A stretch of DNA of 64,000 nt from Leptospira fletcheri (GCF_004769195.1 NZ_RQET01000010.1:1-64000), one strand, 5' to 3'; shown: positions 8,616 to 17,803, counted from the first letter of the stretch. Program-made: numbers and translations. Notes: a model not told the origin generated them from the letters alone.

Positions 8616-10622
8616 TTAGAATAACGCGTTGAACTGCACGTAGAACATTTTTGCCTGGGAGGCCGCTCCCGCAGGACCGTAGACCGTAGGCGTGGTCATA
8701 TGGTTCAGGACCGCAGTGGGCGTTAGGGTCACAGAGCCATCATTTCCAACCGTGTAGGTATACAAAGCGTTCTTTTGGTTTTTAACCGCGCTTCCTGCCG
8801 ACAAGAATCCTGCTCCGAGCCAAACGGACGTATATTCGCTGATCACGTAATTCCAGGCAAGGTCGAATTCGTTATAGATATTCTTTCCTAATTTGCCTAA
8901 GGTATAAACCGTTTGGCCGGAAGAATTCGTTACGCCGTTGTTTGCTTCTGTAGAAGCTCCGGTATTCGCCGTACCGTTGATCGCATACCAAGCGTCCTGC
9001 ACCTGTGCCTTATCGTTAGAGTAGTACGATACGAAAAAGGTTCCATAGTGCTCCGATTTGTAGGACATATGAACGGATTTGCTGATCAGGTTCTTAACGC
9101 CGATGTTTTCGGACAAGCCGGCGACGTTGTTGAAATACGGGATAATACCGAAACGAGGGTTTGCGATCGTTTGGAACGTGGAATTGGTCGCATCTGTACG
9201 GTTATGGTCTCCGGAAGCGTACTGGTACTGGACCCCGAGACGCAATCTTTCGAAGAACGTATACCCGGTCTGTAAAACGAAAAACTCTCCGGCATATTTC
9301 TGATTTTTGGTACCGGCTACGCTTCCGTTATAAGTGACGCCGTTGACGGTAAGAGGCAATGTCACGTCCTGTCCTGCGACAAGATTGTCCACTCTTGCTC
9401 CCGTGGCTCCCGACTGCCAAGCAGCTTCAACGGTCCAATCCCATCCACCCCAAACGGGAATGGATTGGTAATTACTTACGGTCCGGTTGGAAATACGGAA
9501 ACCCGAAGTGATCAGGTTGTTCTGCTGCTTATTCCAAGCATTCGGCGTCAAATCGGCTCCGGCGGCGGAGGGAGTGGTTAGCGTTCCTGCGGGAGAAATC
9601 GGAGTTTTGTGAGTCAAGACTCCGAAGGAATACAGGTCCACTAAAAACCAATCTTTCGCTTTCACCGTATTGTAAGTTCCTGCCAAATATTGGTCCGGAT
9701 TTCCGGTAGTAGTAACCGTTTTTCCGGTCGTGGGATCAGTGTACGTAATCGGCGAACTAGCGGAAAGCACATTATTCGGACCGCTAGCGTTGGAAACCAA
9801 CTTGTATCCGAAGAAATGGATGTTAAACGAATCGCGGTCGAACATGATTCTCGCACCGTCGAAGGAAAGACCGTTGATCGTCCAGTTGGCGCCTCCGATC
9901 AACCTTTGGTCTCCGTAAACGGGGATTTGGCGACCGATCTGGACTTTCGCATCCAGAGGTAGTTTTTTAATCATGAACCAGGCCTCTCTGATCGAAGTGG
10001 CCCCCGCTGGATTGATCGAAGCTTGTCCCGGAACCACGAAGTTTCCGGTGGAAGCAAAGGTATTTGCACGGACGTCCCCGACGGATGCCGGGGTTTCTCC
10101 CCCCCAAACTCTGGCGTCCTGAATGTTTACTTTCATGGTAAAGTAAGGACTAGGATCCAAGATGAAAAACAGCTGAGTGGTCTGCATAATCCGGGAAACA
10201 TTGCCCTTATTTGCGCGATCGAAGCCTAGGTTTTCCCTGTCCTCGTATCTGGGTCGAACATATGCGCCGACCCGTATCCAATCGTTCAGCCATCCTTTCT
10301 TATTTGTTGAGAATTTTTTACTGATTTCGGGATCGATCAAGACGGCTCGATTGAATTCGCTAGTGAGTCCCTTTGTTTTCAAGGGAGATACGTAGTTCTC
10401 GTCTTCCGCATTGGCGCCGGCAGCAGCAGGTGCTGCGGTCGTCGGTGTCGTCGCAGTCGGCTGAGGTTGCACTTGTATTTGTGGTTGCGCAACTTCTGTC
10501 GGCTTATCCTGTCCAAATATTGCAATTGTCGGCAAACCGAACAGAACAAGAGCGGAGACGTGGATCAGAACCGATACAGACGATCGAACCGTCCGGTCCT
10601 TTTCAAGATTGGGAATATTCAT
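8616..10622 (-). CDS. AlgE-like (alginate export family) outer-membrane beta-barrel porin
   Basis: A 668-residue exported protein. A signal peptide spans roughly residues 14-38, followed by a low-complexity Pro/Gln/Thr/Ala linker (about 40-75) and a long beta-barrel domain. Seen: RPRYEDREN, the GRQIPVYGDQRLIGG segment and NGLSFDGARIMFD, which resemble the alginate-export porin family, and a terminal Phe typical of outer-membrane barrels. The ATG at 10622 has GGAGGA seven bases upstream. The family name reflects Pseudomonas AlgE; many members are general anion or small-solute porins, and no alginate genes are nearby. Its position between sbtA and the complex-I-like genes suggests a channel for the same substrate, possibly bicarbonate or another anion. 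That link is inference. Confidence 0.75.
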   Translation of the reverse strand: MNIPNLEKDRTVRSSVSVLIHVSALVLFGLPTIAIFGQDKPTEVAQPQIQVQPQPTATTPTTAAPAAAGANAEDENYVSPLKTKGLTSEFNRAVLIDPEISKKFSTNKKGWLNDWIRVGAYVRPRYEDRENLGFDRANKGNVSRIMQTTQLFFILDPSPYFTMKVNIQDARVWGGETPASVGDVRANTFASTGNFVVPGQASINPAGATSIREAWFMIKKLPLDAKVQIGRQIPVYGDQRLIGGANWTINGLSFDGARIMFDRDSFNIHFFGYKLVSNASGPNNVLSASSPITYTDPTTGKTVTTTGNPDQYLAGTYNTVKAKDWFLVDLYSFGVLTHKTPISPAGTLTTPSAAGADLTPNAWNKQQNNLITSGFRISNRTVSNYQSIPVWGGWDWTVEAAWQSGATGARVDNLVAGQDVTLPLTVNGVTYNGSVAGTKNQKYAGEFFVLQTGYTFFERLRLGVQYQYASGDHNRTDATNSTFQTIANPRFGIIPYFNNVAGLSENIGVKNLISKSVHMSYKSEHYGTFFVSYYSNDKAQVQDAWYAINGTANTGASTEANNGVTNSSGQTVYTLGKLGKNIYNEFDLAWNYVISEYTSVWLGAGFLSAGSAVKNQKNALYTYTVGNDGSVTLTPTAVLNHMTTPTVYGPAGAASQAKMFYVQFNALF

Positions 10623-10825
10623 TTTCTTCCTCCGAGTTTCGTTTTGTTACCGGATCATCCGGATTTTTGATTCATACGCCATGCACGATGGCGAAACTCG
10701 CGTTCATCTATTTCGCTTGTCACGAGAAGTCCGGTTCCCGTTTCCGAGAACCGGGTGTCGCTTGGTTTTTATTTACCTTTCTTTAAACTTTTGTTTTTGT
10801 ATTTAAAGAAACACACTTTGTCCGG
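10623..10825. promoter_or_regulatory. 203-base gap between sbtA and porin with several hairpins
   Basis: Three inverted repeats lie here: CCGGTTC/GAACCGG at 10731-10754, CGCCAT-N5-ATGGCG at 10677-10693, and CCGGA-TCA-TCCGG at 10650-10662. None has a T-run on the minus strand. They could be processing or attenuation elements between sbtA and the porin-complex unit, or operators of a separate promoter for the latter. No promoter can be fixed by eye. Confidence 0.4.
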
Positions 10826-11809
10826 TTACGCGCCGAGGATCGTTTTTACTAAGTAATAGTATAACGGAATACCGGCGACAATGTTGATCGGGAATACGAT
10901 CGAGAGAGCCACCGTTAGGTAAATACTCGGATTTGCTTCCGGAATGGAGCCCTTCATTGCTGCAGGCACCGCGATATAAGAAGCGGAAGCACAAAGCACG
11001 GTAAACATGAAGGCGTCTCCGAGAGGCATTCCGATCACTTTTACCAGGATTAGGCCTAAGCTTACGTTGATTACCATGATGATCAAAGTCGCGATGATCA
11101 GGAAGGAGCCTACGTGAGCCAATTCCTTGAAGCGTTTTGCCGCGGAGATCCCCATGTCCAAAAGGAACAAGGTTAAGATCCCTTGGAACAGGTTTTCAGA
11201 AAAAGGAGATTCCTTTTTCCATCCGGATTCCCCGGTGAAGTATCCCACGAAAAGAGCACCTAACAAGAGGTAAATGGAATAACCGAAGAAAGCTTCATGA
11301 AGAAGATGTTTCCAGGAAAAGCCGTTTTTTCCGCCGCCTTCCGCTTTGTTGCGTCCTATTCTATCCAGTAAAACGGCTACGACGATCGCGGGGGATTCCA
11401 TCAAAGCCATACCGGCTACGATAAATCCTCCGAATTCCTGTCCTACGTTATGTAGAAAAGCGCCGGCGGTTACGAACGTAACGGCACTGATGGAACCGAA
11501 AGATCCTGCCAGAGCGGCCGCATTCGGACGATCCAGTTTTATCTTCAGAATGTAGTAGGCGTAGATGGGAACGATCGTCGCCATAACCGCGCAACCCAGG
11601 AGAACAAAAAAGTGCTCTTGGGTAAACGGAGTTTTGAAGAGTTCGTGTCCACCTTTGAACCCGATGGAGAACAGCAAAAACATCGAGAAGAACTTTCCGA
11701 TCTGATCCGGAATCACGAGATCAGATTTAAAAAGTACCGCTCCCATCCCCAGGAAGAAAAACAATACTGGGGGGTTTAGGATGTTCTCCACAACGGCATG
11801 AATATCCAT
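10826..11809 (-). CDS. sbtA: SbtA-family sodium-dependent bicarbonate transporter
   Basis: Predicted 327 residues from the ATG at 11809, which has AAGGAGA upstream; a longer in-frame version to 11956 lacks a ribosome site. The protein has about ten transmembrane helices. Seen: the start MDIHAVVENILNPPVLFFFLG, GAVLFKSDLVIPD, SIGFKGGHEL, the SFGSISAVTFVTA segment and a mirrored ASASYIAVPAAM late in the protein, as in the duplicated SbtA fold where these loops bind Na+ and HCO3-. The family imports bicarbonate with sodium in cyanobacteria; heterotrophs carry relatives with little study. No sbtB (PII-like) gene follows. It likely supplies bicarbonate for carboxylation reactions and belongs functionally with the downstream block. 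Confidence 0.85.
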   Translation of the reverse strand: MDIHAVVENILNPPVLFFFLGMGAVLFKSDLVIPDQIGKFFSMFLLFSIGFKGGHELFKTPFTQEHFFVLLGCAVMATIVPIYAYYILKIKLDRPNAAALAGSFGSISAVTFVTAGAFLHNVGQEFGGFIVAGMALMESPAIVVAVLLDRIGRNKAEGGGKNGFSWKHLLHEAFFGYSIYLLLGALFVGYFTGESGWKKESPFSENLFQGILTLFLLDMGISAAKRFKELAHVGSFLIIATLIIMVINVSLGLILVKVIGMPLGDAFMFTVLCASASYIAVPAAMKGSIPEANPSIYLTVALSIVFPINIVAGIPLYYYLVKTILGA

Positions 11810-11911
11810 AAAATCTCCTTGGATTCTCGGTCCTGGAGCCGAAGTCCCCTCTTTGGAAGGAAAAACCAAGCTCTCACGGATCCGAGAAGGAATATAAGTA
11901 TTACATAGCCT

Positions 11912-11931
11912 TCCAAACTTATAAATTTGGA
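11912..11931. promoter_or_regulatory. Candidate operator palindrome upstream of sbtA
   Basis: TCCAAACTTATAAATTTGGA is a 20-bp palindrome with a single mismatched pair, centred about 110 bases upstream of the sbtA start codon. Its size and symmetry suit a dimeric regulator. Confidence 0.45.
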
Positions 11932-12004
11932 CACCAAAAAATATTTCAAATCGCAAAAAATGAGAGTATTTTCAGCGATTCGAGATGATTGTCTAAGGAA
12001 TAAG

Positions 12005-12074
12005 CAGTTTTTTCAGAAACTGATAGGTCGTATGCCAGAATGACCTAAGGAATCCGGCTTTTTAGAAAAAAGCC
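12005..12074. other. Three tandem hairpins
   Basis: CAGTTT/AAACTG (12005-12022), TAGGTC/GACCTA (12024-12047) and GGCTTTTT-AGA-AAAAAGCC (12056-12074) follow each other with almost no spacing. Such an array suggests a structured leader or small RNA; strand is not determined. Confidence 0.35.
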
Positions 12075-12361
12075 ATCGAAAAGAAGGGAGAGAAGGAAAC
12101 GGGAATTTTCGAGATGAGAAACGTCTTAATTTCTAAACTTGGTTGATTAAACCGTGTTGCATCGAATCCAAGTTTATAATTATGGAAGTTTTGAAAACTC
12201 TATTTCGGAATCATAATTCCGAACTATTATCATCGAAACTCTGAATCTAGATTCAAAAAATAGAATGACGATGTTCTCATTTTTCTTTATACTTTTTACT
12301 GTTCCTCTGGACCTGCCAAGAGAGTCTGGTACAAAGAAATAGAGAAGGAAGATCCTGAAAA

Positions 12362-14020
12362 GTGAATGCAACCGAAGAGAAAAGGCCGCGAATCGAAAGA
12401 GCCATAGCAAAAACTTTTTCTCTTATTCTCCCTTTTCTATTTTGCCTAACGACTCCTATTCTGTCGAATCCCGTCGTTTCAAACCAAGTTGCCGACGTAA
12501 TTCGGCTAACGCAGGAGCTTTCTCCTCCTCAAAACATCAGTTCTAAAATCGAGTATCGTTATCGCGGCTCCCAATTTTTGAACTGCAAGTCGGAAACCAT
12601 CGAGGCATTGAGCCGGATGGAATGGCACCATAACTCGGGAGAAGTAGTTAGAGTAAAGCGGAATCCCAACGGGAATTGGCTTCGTTTCCGTTTGGCAAAT
12701 TCGGGGGAATCGGCCATTCATCGGACTTTAGTGTTAGGATGGTTGAACGTTCCGGACGCGGAACTTTGTTCCATCGATCTGGAAGGAAAATTCGAAGCCG
12801 GTTTTGCGGGTTACGATGTGGATCCTCTATGGGACGATTTGATTTCCCCTCTTCCTCATTTTAATATCCGTCTCGAACCTAGAGAAGAGAGGACTTTTTA
12901 TCTGTATGTCCGCTCTAACGAGGACATCAACTATCCGATCCGCCTTCGGACGGAGGCGGATTATATGATGGGGGTAAGATTGCGCTCCGTTATCTTCGTA
13001 ACTATGGGATTCGTGCTGTTCTTATCCTTAAGTTATAACTGTTTCTATTATATAAAAACCAAAAAGAGCGTCTTTTTATCCCTCCCCTTGTATCTTTTTT
13101 CTGTAGTAGTCACCCTGTATTTTCTTCATGGAAAGGAATTTGCTTCGATTGCAGGCAATGCGAACAATTTATTCCGACATAGTTATTTTCTATTTTTGGG
13201 AATCACTCATATCGCATTCTTCTTGTATCTTTCCACATGGGACAGGGAGGACGGTGGGACCGTGTATCGGTCTCCTCTTTTTTGGATCGTATGCTTTGCC
13301 GGAGTTTTATATCCGCTGATCCCGCTTTACGAGTTTTGGTACGACCATCGGATTCTGATCCTTGTGGCGAATTACGGCTTGATGATCCTATATTTCGTTA
13401 AGACACATTTCTCCTTAGTCCGACCTAGGAGTGCTTACGATCTCCTATTCCTATCCGTTTGGGGAATTTTCCTCATGCTTGATCTGTATAAAACGATCTT
13501 CCATTTCGATTTTTATCCTTTCAATCGGATCGCAGTTTACGGTGTGCTGTATTTTATCCCTTTCCTGACCGCTTTTTCCTCCCTATTATCAAGGGAGATT
13601 ATTCGAAGAAGGGAGGAAGCGGAAGGAGCCTCCCGGAAGTCTCACCTGACCTCTCTGGACGTGAATCATTTCGTCCAGCGGATTCGCCAATTATTGGAAT
13701 CGGAAAAGATTTTTCTCACGAAATCCTTGAAGGAGGAGCATTTCGCCCGGGAATTGGGAATCACGATCCACCAATTGTCCGAACTCATTAACACGGAATT
13801 CAAAACCAGTTTTCCGTCTTTGATCAACCAATACAGGGTCGAGGAGGCAAAAAATCTACTCATGGAACTTCCGGGAGAAAGCACTACCGAGATCGGTTCC
13901 CGTTCCGGATTCAGCTCCAGATCCGCCTTTTATTTGGAATTCAAAAAATTGACCGGCACGAATCCGAATTCATTTAGAAAAGAGGTCCTGGGCGAAAAAC
14001 TGACGTCAAAGACAACCTAA
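12362..14020 (+). CDS. 7TMR-DISM receptor with C-terminal AraC-type DNA-binding domain
   Basis: A 552-residue membrane regulator starting at a GTG. Residues about 15-35 form a signal peptide. About 50-195 look like the extracytoplasmic 7TMR-DISM beta-sandwich sensing domain, and about 205-420 hold seven transmembrane helices. After a basic linker, residues about 435-545 form an AraC/XylS helix-turn-helix domain, with FARELGI followed by QLSELIN and later GFSSRSAFYLEFKKLTG. The protein therefore senses a periplasmic ligand and presumably binds DNA while anchored in the membrane. It is divergent from sbtA across a structured intergenic region, making it the obvious candidate regulator of that block, though this is inference. 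The ligand is unknown. Confidence 0.8.
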   Translation: MNATEEKRPRIERAIAKTFSLILPFLFCLTTPILSNPVVSNQVADVIRLTQELSPPQNISSKIEYRYRGSQFLNCKSETIEALSRMEWHHNSGEVVRVKRNPNGNWLRFRLANSGESAIHRTLVLGWLNVPDAELCSIDLEGKFEAGFAGYDVDPLWDDLISPLPHFNIRLEPREERTFYLYVRSNEDINYPIRLRTEADYMMGVRLRSVIFVTMGFVLFLSLSYNCFYYIKTKKSVFLSLPLYLFSVVVTLYFLHGKEFASIAGNANNLFRHSYFLFLGITHIAFFLYLSTWDREDGGTVYRSPLFWIVCFAGVLYPLIPLYEFWYDHRILILVANYGLMILYFVKTHFSLVRPRSAYDLLFLSVWGIFLMLDLYKTIFHFDFYPFNRIAVYGVLYFIPFLTAFSSLLSREIIRRREEAEGASRKSHLTSLDVNHFVQRIRQLLESEKIFLTKSLKEEHFARELGITIHQLSELINTEFKTSFPSLINQYRVEEAKNLLMELPGESTTEIGSRSGFSSRSAFYLEFKKLTGTNPNSFRKEVLGEKLTSKTT

Positions 14021-14025
14021 GGTTC

Positions 14026-15123
14026 TCAAGCGTTGACTCGAAAATAGATTACGTCCCCGTCTTGGACCAAATATTCTTTTCCCTCCAGACGGAGTTTCCC
14101 TTCTTCTTTTACTTTGGCGGGACTTGCGGTTCTATCCAGATCTTCGAACTTCATCACTTCTGCGCGGATAAATCCTTTTTCAAAATCGGTATGAATGACC
14201 GAAGCAGCGACAGGCGCCGTGCTTCCTAAATCGGTGGTCCAGGCTCTCACTTCCTGCTCTCCCGCCGTGAAAAAAGTCAAAAGGCCGAGCAGCTTATAGG
14301 CCGCATGGATCATTCTGTCTAGACCGCTTTGGGTTTCTCCGATTTCGGTCAGGAATTCCGACTGTTCTTCTCTGGAAAGGCCGGAAATTTCTTCTTCGAA
14401 TTTTCCGCAGAGAGTGACGACCTCCGCTCCTTCTTCTTGCGCCATTCTTTTTACCGCTTCGACCAAAGGGTTATCATTTTGAGTCGCCGCCTTATCACTG
14501 ATATTCGCTACGTACATGACCGGCTTGGAAGTGATTAAATTGAAGGTTTTGACGATTTTCTTCTCTTCCGGTTTGATCTCGGTCAACCTGGCGGGTTTGC
14601 CCTCTTTAAGAACGTTCAGGATTTTTTCCAGAACCGCGACCGTTTCCTGAGCTTCCTTGTTTCCGGCTTTTGCGTTTCGTGCGATCTTTTGGTGCTGTTT
14701 TTCTGCCGATTCTAAATCCGCGAAAATCAATTCCAAGGTAACGACCTGCGCATCCTCTACGGGGTTGATTTTACCGTGAACATGGGTGATATTTTCATCT
14801 TCGAAAGCGCGTACTACGTGGCAGATCGCGTCCACTTCGCGGATATGGGAAAGAAATTTATTTCCTAATCCTTCTCCTTGGCTTGCGCCTTTGACCAAGC
14901 CCGCGATGTCCACGAATTCCATAATTGCAGGAATCGTTTTTTGCGGTTTGTAAAGTTCGGCCAATCTTTCCAAGCGAGTATCCGGAACTTCCACGATTCC
15001 CTTATTCGGCTCTATCGTGCAAAAAGGATAATTTTGCATTTCCGCGCCCGCCTTAGTCAGCGCATTAAAGATGGTGGACTTTCCTACGTTCGGAAGACCT
15101 ACGATTCCGCAATTGAGACTCAT
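14026..15123 (-). CDS. ychF: YchF/OLA1-family redox-responsive ATPase
   Basis: 365 residues, the usual length. The G1 P-loop GLPNVGKST is at residues 8-16 and the [10 protein letters not shown] segment is the G3 region. The G4 motif reads NISD rather than NKxD, as expected for this subfamily, which prefers ATP over GTP. The TGS domain is at the C-terminus, ending in [11 protein letters not shown]. YchF associates with ribosomes and affects stress responses in bacteria. It is convergent with the receptor gene, with only five bases between the stop codons. Confidence 0.96.
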   Translation of the reverse strand: MSLNCGIVGLPNVGKSTIFNALTKAGAEMQNYPFCTIEPNKGIVEVPDTRLERLAELYKPQKTIPAIMEFVDIAGLVKGASQGEGLGNKFLSHIREVDAICHVVRAFEDENITHVHGKINPVEDAQVVTLELIFADLESAEKQHQKIARNAKAGNKEAQETVAVLEKILNVLKEGKPARLTEIKPEEKKIVKTFNLITSKPVMYVANISDKAATQNDNPLVEAVKRMAQEEGAEVVTLCGKFEEEISGLSREEQSEFLTEIGETQSGLDRMIHAAYKLLGLLTFFTAGEQEVRAWTTDLGSTAPVAASVIHTDFEKGFIRAEVMKFEDLDRTASPAKVKEEGKLRLEGKEYLVQDGDVIYFRVNA

Positions 15124-15186
15124 GAGGTCAATGTTCTTCGCGGCGGAAATATGTAAATTCGTTTGTTGGATAGACGGGCGGCCGTC

Positions 15187-16095
15187 TTATTCGAGGACCC
15201 AAGGTTTGTTGGAATCCGCCGAGTTCAGCGAATAGGTTTCCTCGGCGATTCGGATCAATTTTCCGTTCCTGAAAAACAATTCCAATGCGACCAATCGGAG
15301 GGAGTTCGGATTGGCTCCGCAGCCGAACGTGTATTCACCCTCGTAAAAACGCAATGGTCTCGGACGGGTCAGCAAAATTACCGAAGGCAGGGATCCGATT
15401 CCTTGGGCACGTAAGGAGCGAAGTTCTTCCGCAACCTGATTCGGATCCTCTTTTGACGATGGATCGAAATCCTGTATCAGTAAAAAGTGATTTTCCATTT
15501 CGCCGATCCATTTCAGGAGCTGGGATCTGAATTCCTTCCGAACGGAGAGCGAGTCCGTGGAAGGTGAAAAGGAGGAGGAATAGAATAGAAAGTTTAAATT
15601 CGCTTCGGTTCTTGCGAACGCCTGAGTGGGCCCTAATACGGAGGTCGACGGCTTCTCTGTTTTTGAACCGGAATTTTTGTCTCCGCGATTTTTCTTTCTT
15701 CGAACTGCTTTTTTGCTTCCCGCTTTTTTAACGTTAGACGCCTTTTTTGGGGAGAGATCTGCGGAAGCACCGTCGAACATTATATCGAATCCGATCGCAT
15801 TGCGGAGACGATTTCGTTCTTCTTCGGAATTTGCGGAGCTGATCGGAAAAGAACCTAATAGAAAAGCTCCTCCGCCTTCCGCTTGCTTCTTTTTTTTGTA
15901 GGCTTTGTACCAAAGGGAAAGATTCCTTTCCCAAATCGGATCCTTTTGGGAGATTTTTTCCGAAGAGGAGCAGTAGACGATGATTCCGATCGGAACGTCT
16001 TTTCTATCCTGTACGTCGGTTTGGGCGGAAATCGGGAACGAAGAAAGTCCAAGAAGAAGGAAAGACAGAAAAATCCGAATGATCGGCTGGGACAT
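15187..16095 (-). CDS. Exported protein of unknown function
   Basis: 302 residues with a clear signal peptide (about 1-24, ending in FPISAQ). I do not recognise the family. A very basic, low-complexity insert rich in Lys, Arg and Ser lies at roughly 115-150, between a short N-terminal domain and a C-terminal domain of about 140 residues. The insert looks like a flexible, surface-exposed linker. The gene is downstream of the ferritin-like gene on the same strand, 41 bases away, so the two may be co-transcribed. Confidence 0.7.
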   Translation of the reverse strand: MSQPIIRIFLSFLLLGLSSFPISAQTDVQDRKDVPIGIIVYCSSSEKISQKDPIWERNLSLWYKAYKKKKQAEGGGAFLLGSFPISSANSEEERNRLRNAIGFDIMFDGASADLSPKKASNVKKAGSKKAVRRKKNRGDKNSGSKTEKPSTSVLGPTQAFARTEANLNFLFYSSSFSPSTDSLSVRKEFRSQLLKWIGEMENHFLLIQDFDPSSKEDPNQVAEELRSLRAQGIGSLPSVILLTRPRPLRFYEGEYTFGCGANPNSLRLVALELFFRNGKLIRIAEETYSLNSADSNKPWVLE

Positions 16096-16136
16096 ATCGA
16101 TTTTTTCCTTCTTGACCAGTATTCCGATCGTCCGTG

Positions 16137-16823
16137 TTAAGCGGTTTTTTCTTGGACCGAGACGAAGAATTTCGCGAAGAGTCCCGCTTCCTTTTCCCGG
16201 AATTTCTCCGTTCTCCTATGGAAATCAGGATCCTGTTCTTCCAAATGACGATTCATTTCCCTTAGGTGATTTTCTTCCTCTTTTAGTATTGTCTTGAGCG
16301 AGATTCCGTTTCCGCTTTCTCTTAGGCAGGATTCGTATTCTTCATATACGATTCCGGCTCTTTCTTCGATCAACTTGGTAACGTACAGATAACAAAGAAA
16401 TTTTCGGAGGTCGCCCGGAATTTCATCGGAGGAAAGTTCCCGATTCACTATGGAATCCAATCTTTGGAAGTAAAATACCGCGGAGGTTCCGGCCAATAAG
16501 GAGGCCTCGTCGTAATTCTCCGATCCTTCCGGACGGACTTGCAAAGCTAGTTTTTTAAAGAAGGCTGCGTGTCTAGCTTCCTCGGACGCGTGTCTCAACA
16601 CCATTTCGGAAATTGCATGACCGGTTTGGGAGGCGTGAATTTTCCGAGAACCTATATGCTCCATGAGAGAAAGAGTATTCAACCATTTGGAGTGCATACT
16701 CGGACTCTTCAAAATGCGGTTCAAAACCGTCCGTATCTCCTCTCGTTGTACCGGAGAAATACGCTTTCCCCCTATCTTAGAAACCATATCTTCCGAGCAT
16801 TTTTGATTCGCGGAAAAAATCAT
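16137..16823 (-). CDS. Ferritin-like superfamily protein (putative di-iron carboxylate)
   Basis: 228 residues, largely helical. Two helix pairs carry ligand-like motifs: MEHIGSRKIH and ASEEARHAAFF in the first half, then IEERAGIVYEEY and EEENHLREM in the second. This is the E, ExxH, E, ExxH pattern of di-iron four-helix bundles. The exact substrate is not evident; members include hydroxylases, oxygenases and iron-storage-like proteins. An internal ATG at 16787 is an alternative start, since the one at 16823 has a poorly spaced ribosome site. It is divergent from the UbiA gene. Confidence 0.7.
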   Translation of the reverse strand: MIFSANQKCSEDMVSKIGGKRISPVQREEIRTVLNRILKSPSMHSKWLNTLSLMEHIGSRKIHASQTGHAISEMVLRHASEEARHAAFFKKLALQVRPEGSENYDEASLLAGTSAVFYFQRLDSIVNRELSSDEIPGDLRKFLCYLYVTKLIEERAGIVYEEYESCLRESGNGISLKTILKEEENHLREMNRHLEEQDPDFHRRTEKFREKEAGLFAKFFVSVQEKTA

Positions 16824-16888
16824 CCTTTTTCGAAACGAAAATCAAAAATCTGCTTCCTCGTACTTCGCTTTTTAAGATTTTGAAAGCA

Positions 16889-17803
16889 ATGATTTCTTCG
16901 GTACTAGATATCTTAGGCAAATACGGAAGATTCGTAAAATTTTCCCATACGCTCTTTGCTCTTCCGTTCGCTGGAATTGCATTCATTCTCGCTTTTTTAA
17001 GGACTCCGGGGCTGACTCTCGGCGAATGGGGAATGAAGTTTTTTTGGATTCTGGTTTGTATGGTCGGAGCGAGAAGTGCAGCCATGGGTTTCAATCGGTG
17101 GGCGGATCGAAGTTTCGATTCCAAGAATCCTAGAACTGCAAACAGGGAGATTCCGGCGGGGAAAATTTCGGACGCAGCGGCGATCGTGTTCATACTTTTG
17201 TCGGCCCTTCTTTTTTTTGTAGGAAGTTGGTTTTTGAATTCTCTGTCCTTTTACTTGTCTGCCCCCACTCTATTTCTGCTTCTCACGTATTCTTATACCA
17301 AGCGTTTCACCTTCCTTTGCCATTTCTATCTGGGACTTTCCATCGGATTAGCCCCGTTGGCGACTTGGATCGCATTGCGAGAGGAGTTCTCCTGGATTCC
17401 GGTCTTGTGGACGCTCGGACTCGCATTCAATCTTTCCGGTTTCGATATTTTATACGCTTTGCAAGACAAGGATTTTGATGAGAAAGAAGGGCTGCATTCG
17501 GTTCCGGTTTTTTTCGGATTGGAGAATTCCCTTTGGATTTCTAGGTTCTCTCATGTATTATCTCTTTGCTTTTTGGCATGGGCAGGATATGAGTCGGAAC
17601 TATCCGGGATTTTCTGGATCTTTTGGTTTGCGACCGGCTTTCTCATGGCGGGAGAGCAATGGATCGCGAGAAAGAACAAGGATGGAATTTTTCCGCCTGC
17701 GTTTTACGGAATCCATTCCTGGATTTCGGTCGTACTCTTTGCGGGGATCCTGTTGGAAAAATTGAGAGAAATCTCGGATTCCTTACGACGACTTGGAATC
17801 TGA
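16889..17803 (+). CDS. mqnP: UbiA-family prenyltransferase, probably menaquinone (futalosine-route MqnP type)
   Basis: About 304 residues from the ATG at 16889 (a TTG at 16880 is possible). Seen: the first aspartate-rich motif [15 protein letters not shown] at about 70-85 and the second, [13 protein letters not shown], near 195, which bind Mg-pyrophosphate, plus about eight transmembrane helices. UbiA enzymes attach a polyprenyl chain to an aromatic ring. The UbiX-type gene follows at once, a pairing known for ubiquinone and for the futalosine menaquinone pathway. Leptospira uses menaquinone, so MqnP is the likelier role; this is from general knowledge, not proven by the sequence. Confidence 0.85.
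   Translation: MISSVLDILGKYGRFVKFSHTLFALPFAGIAFILAFLRTPGLTLGEWGMKFFWILVCMVGARSAAMGFNRWADRSFDSKNPRTANREIPAGKISDAAAIVFILLSALLFFVGSWFLNSLSFYLSAPTLFLLLTYSYTKRFTFLCHFYLGLSIGLAPLATWIALREEFSWIPVLWTLGLAFNLSGFDILYALQDKDFDEKEGLHSVPVFFGLENSLWISRFSHVLSLCFLAWAGYESELSGIFWIFWFATGFLMAGEQWIARKNKDGIFPPAFYGIHSWISVVLFAGILLEKLREISDSLRRLGI

Larger units (their letters stand above)
11810..12361. promoter_or_regulatory. Structured divergent intergenic region between sbtA and the AraC-tailed receptor
   Basis: No gene is seen in these 552 bases. They hold a 20-bp near-perfect palindrome (11912-11931), three consecutive hairpins (12005-12074) and a 9-bp inverted repeat with a 25-base loop (12134-12176). The region must contain promoters for both the minus-strand sbtA and the plus-strand receptor gene. 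The arm TAAACTTGG/CCAAGTTTA of the last repeat resembles the sbtA-proximal palindrome, which hints at one DNA-binding protein acting at both. Confidence 0.5.

Noticed and set aside
12180..12410. Possible small gene on the minus strand in the divergent region
   Set aside because: No ribosome site, unusual composition, and it overlaps the start of the receptor gene.
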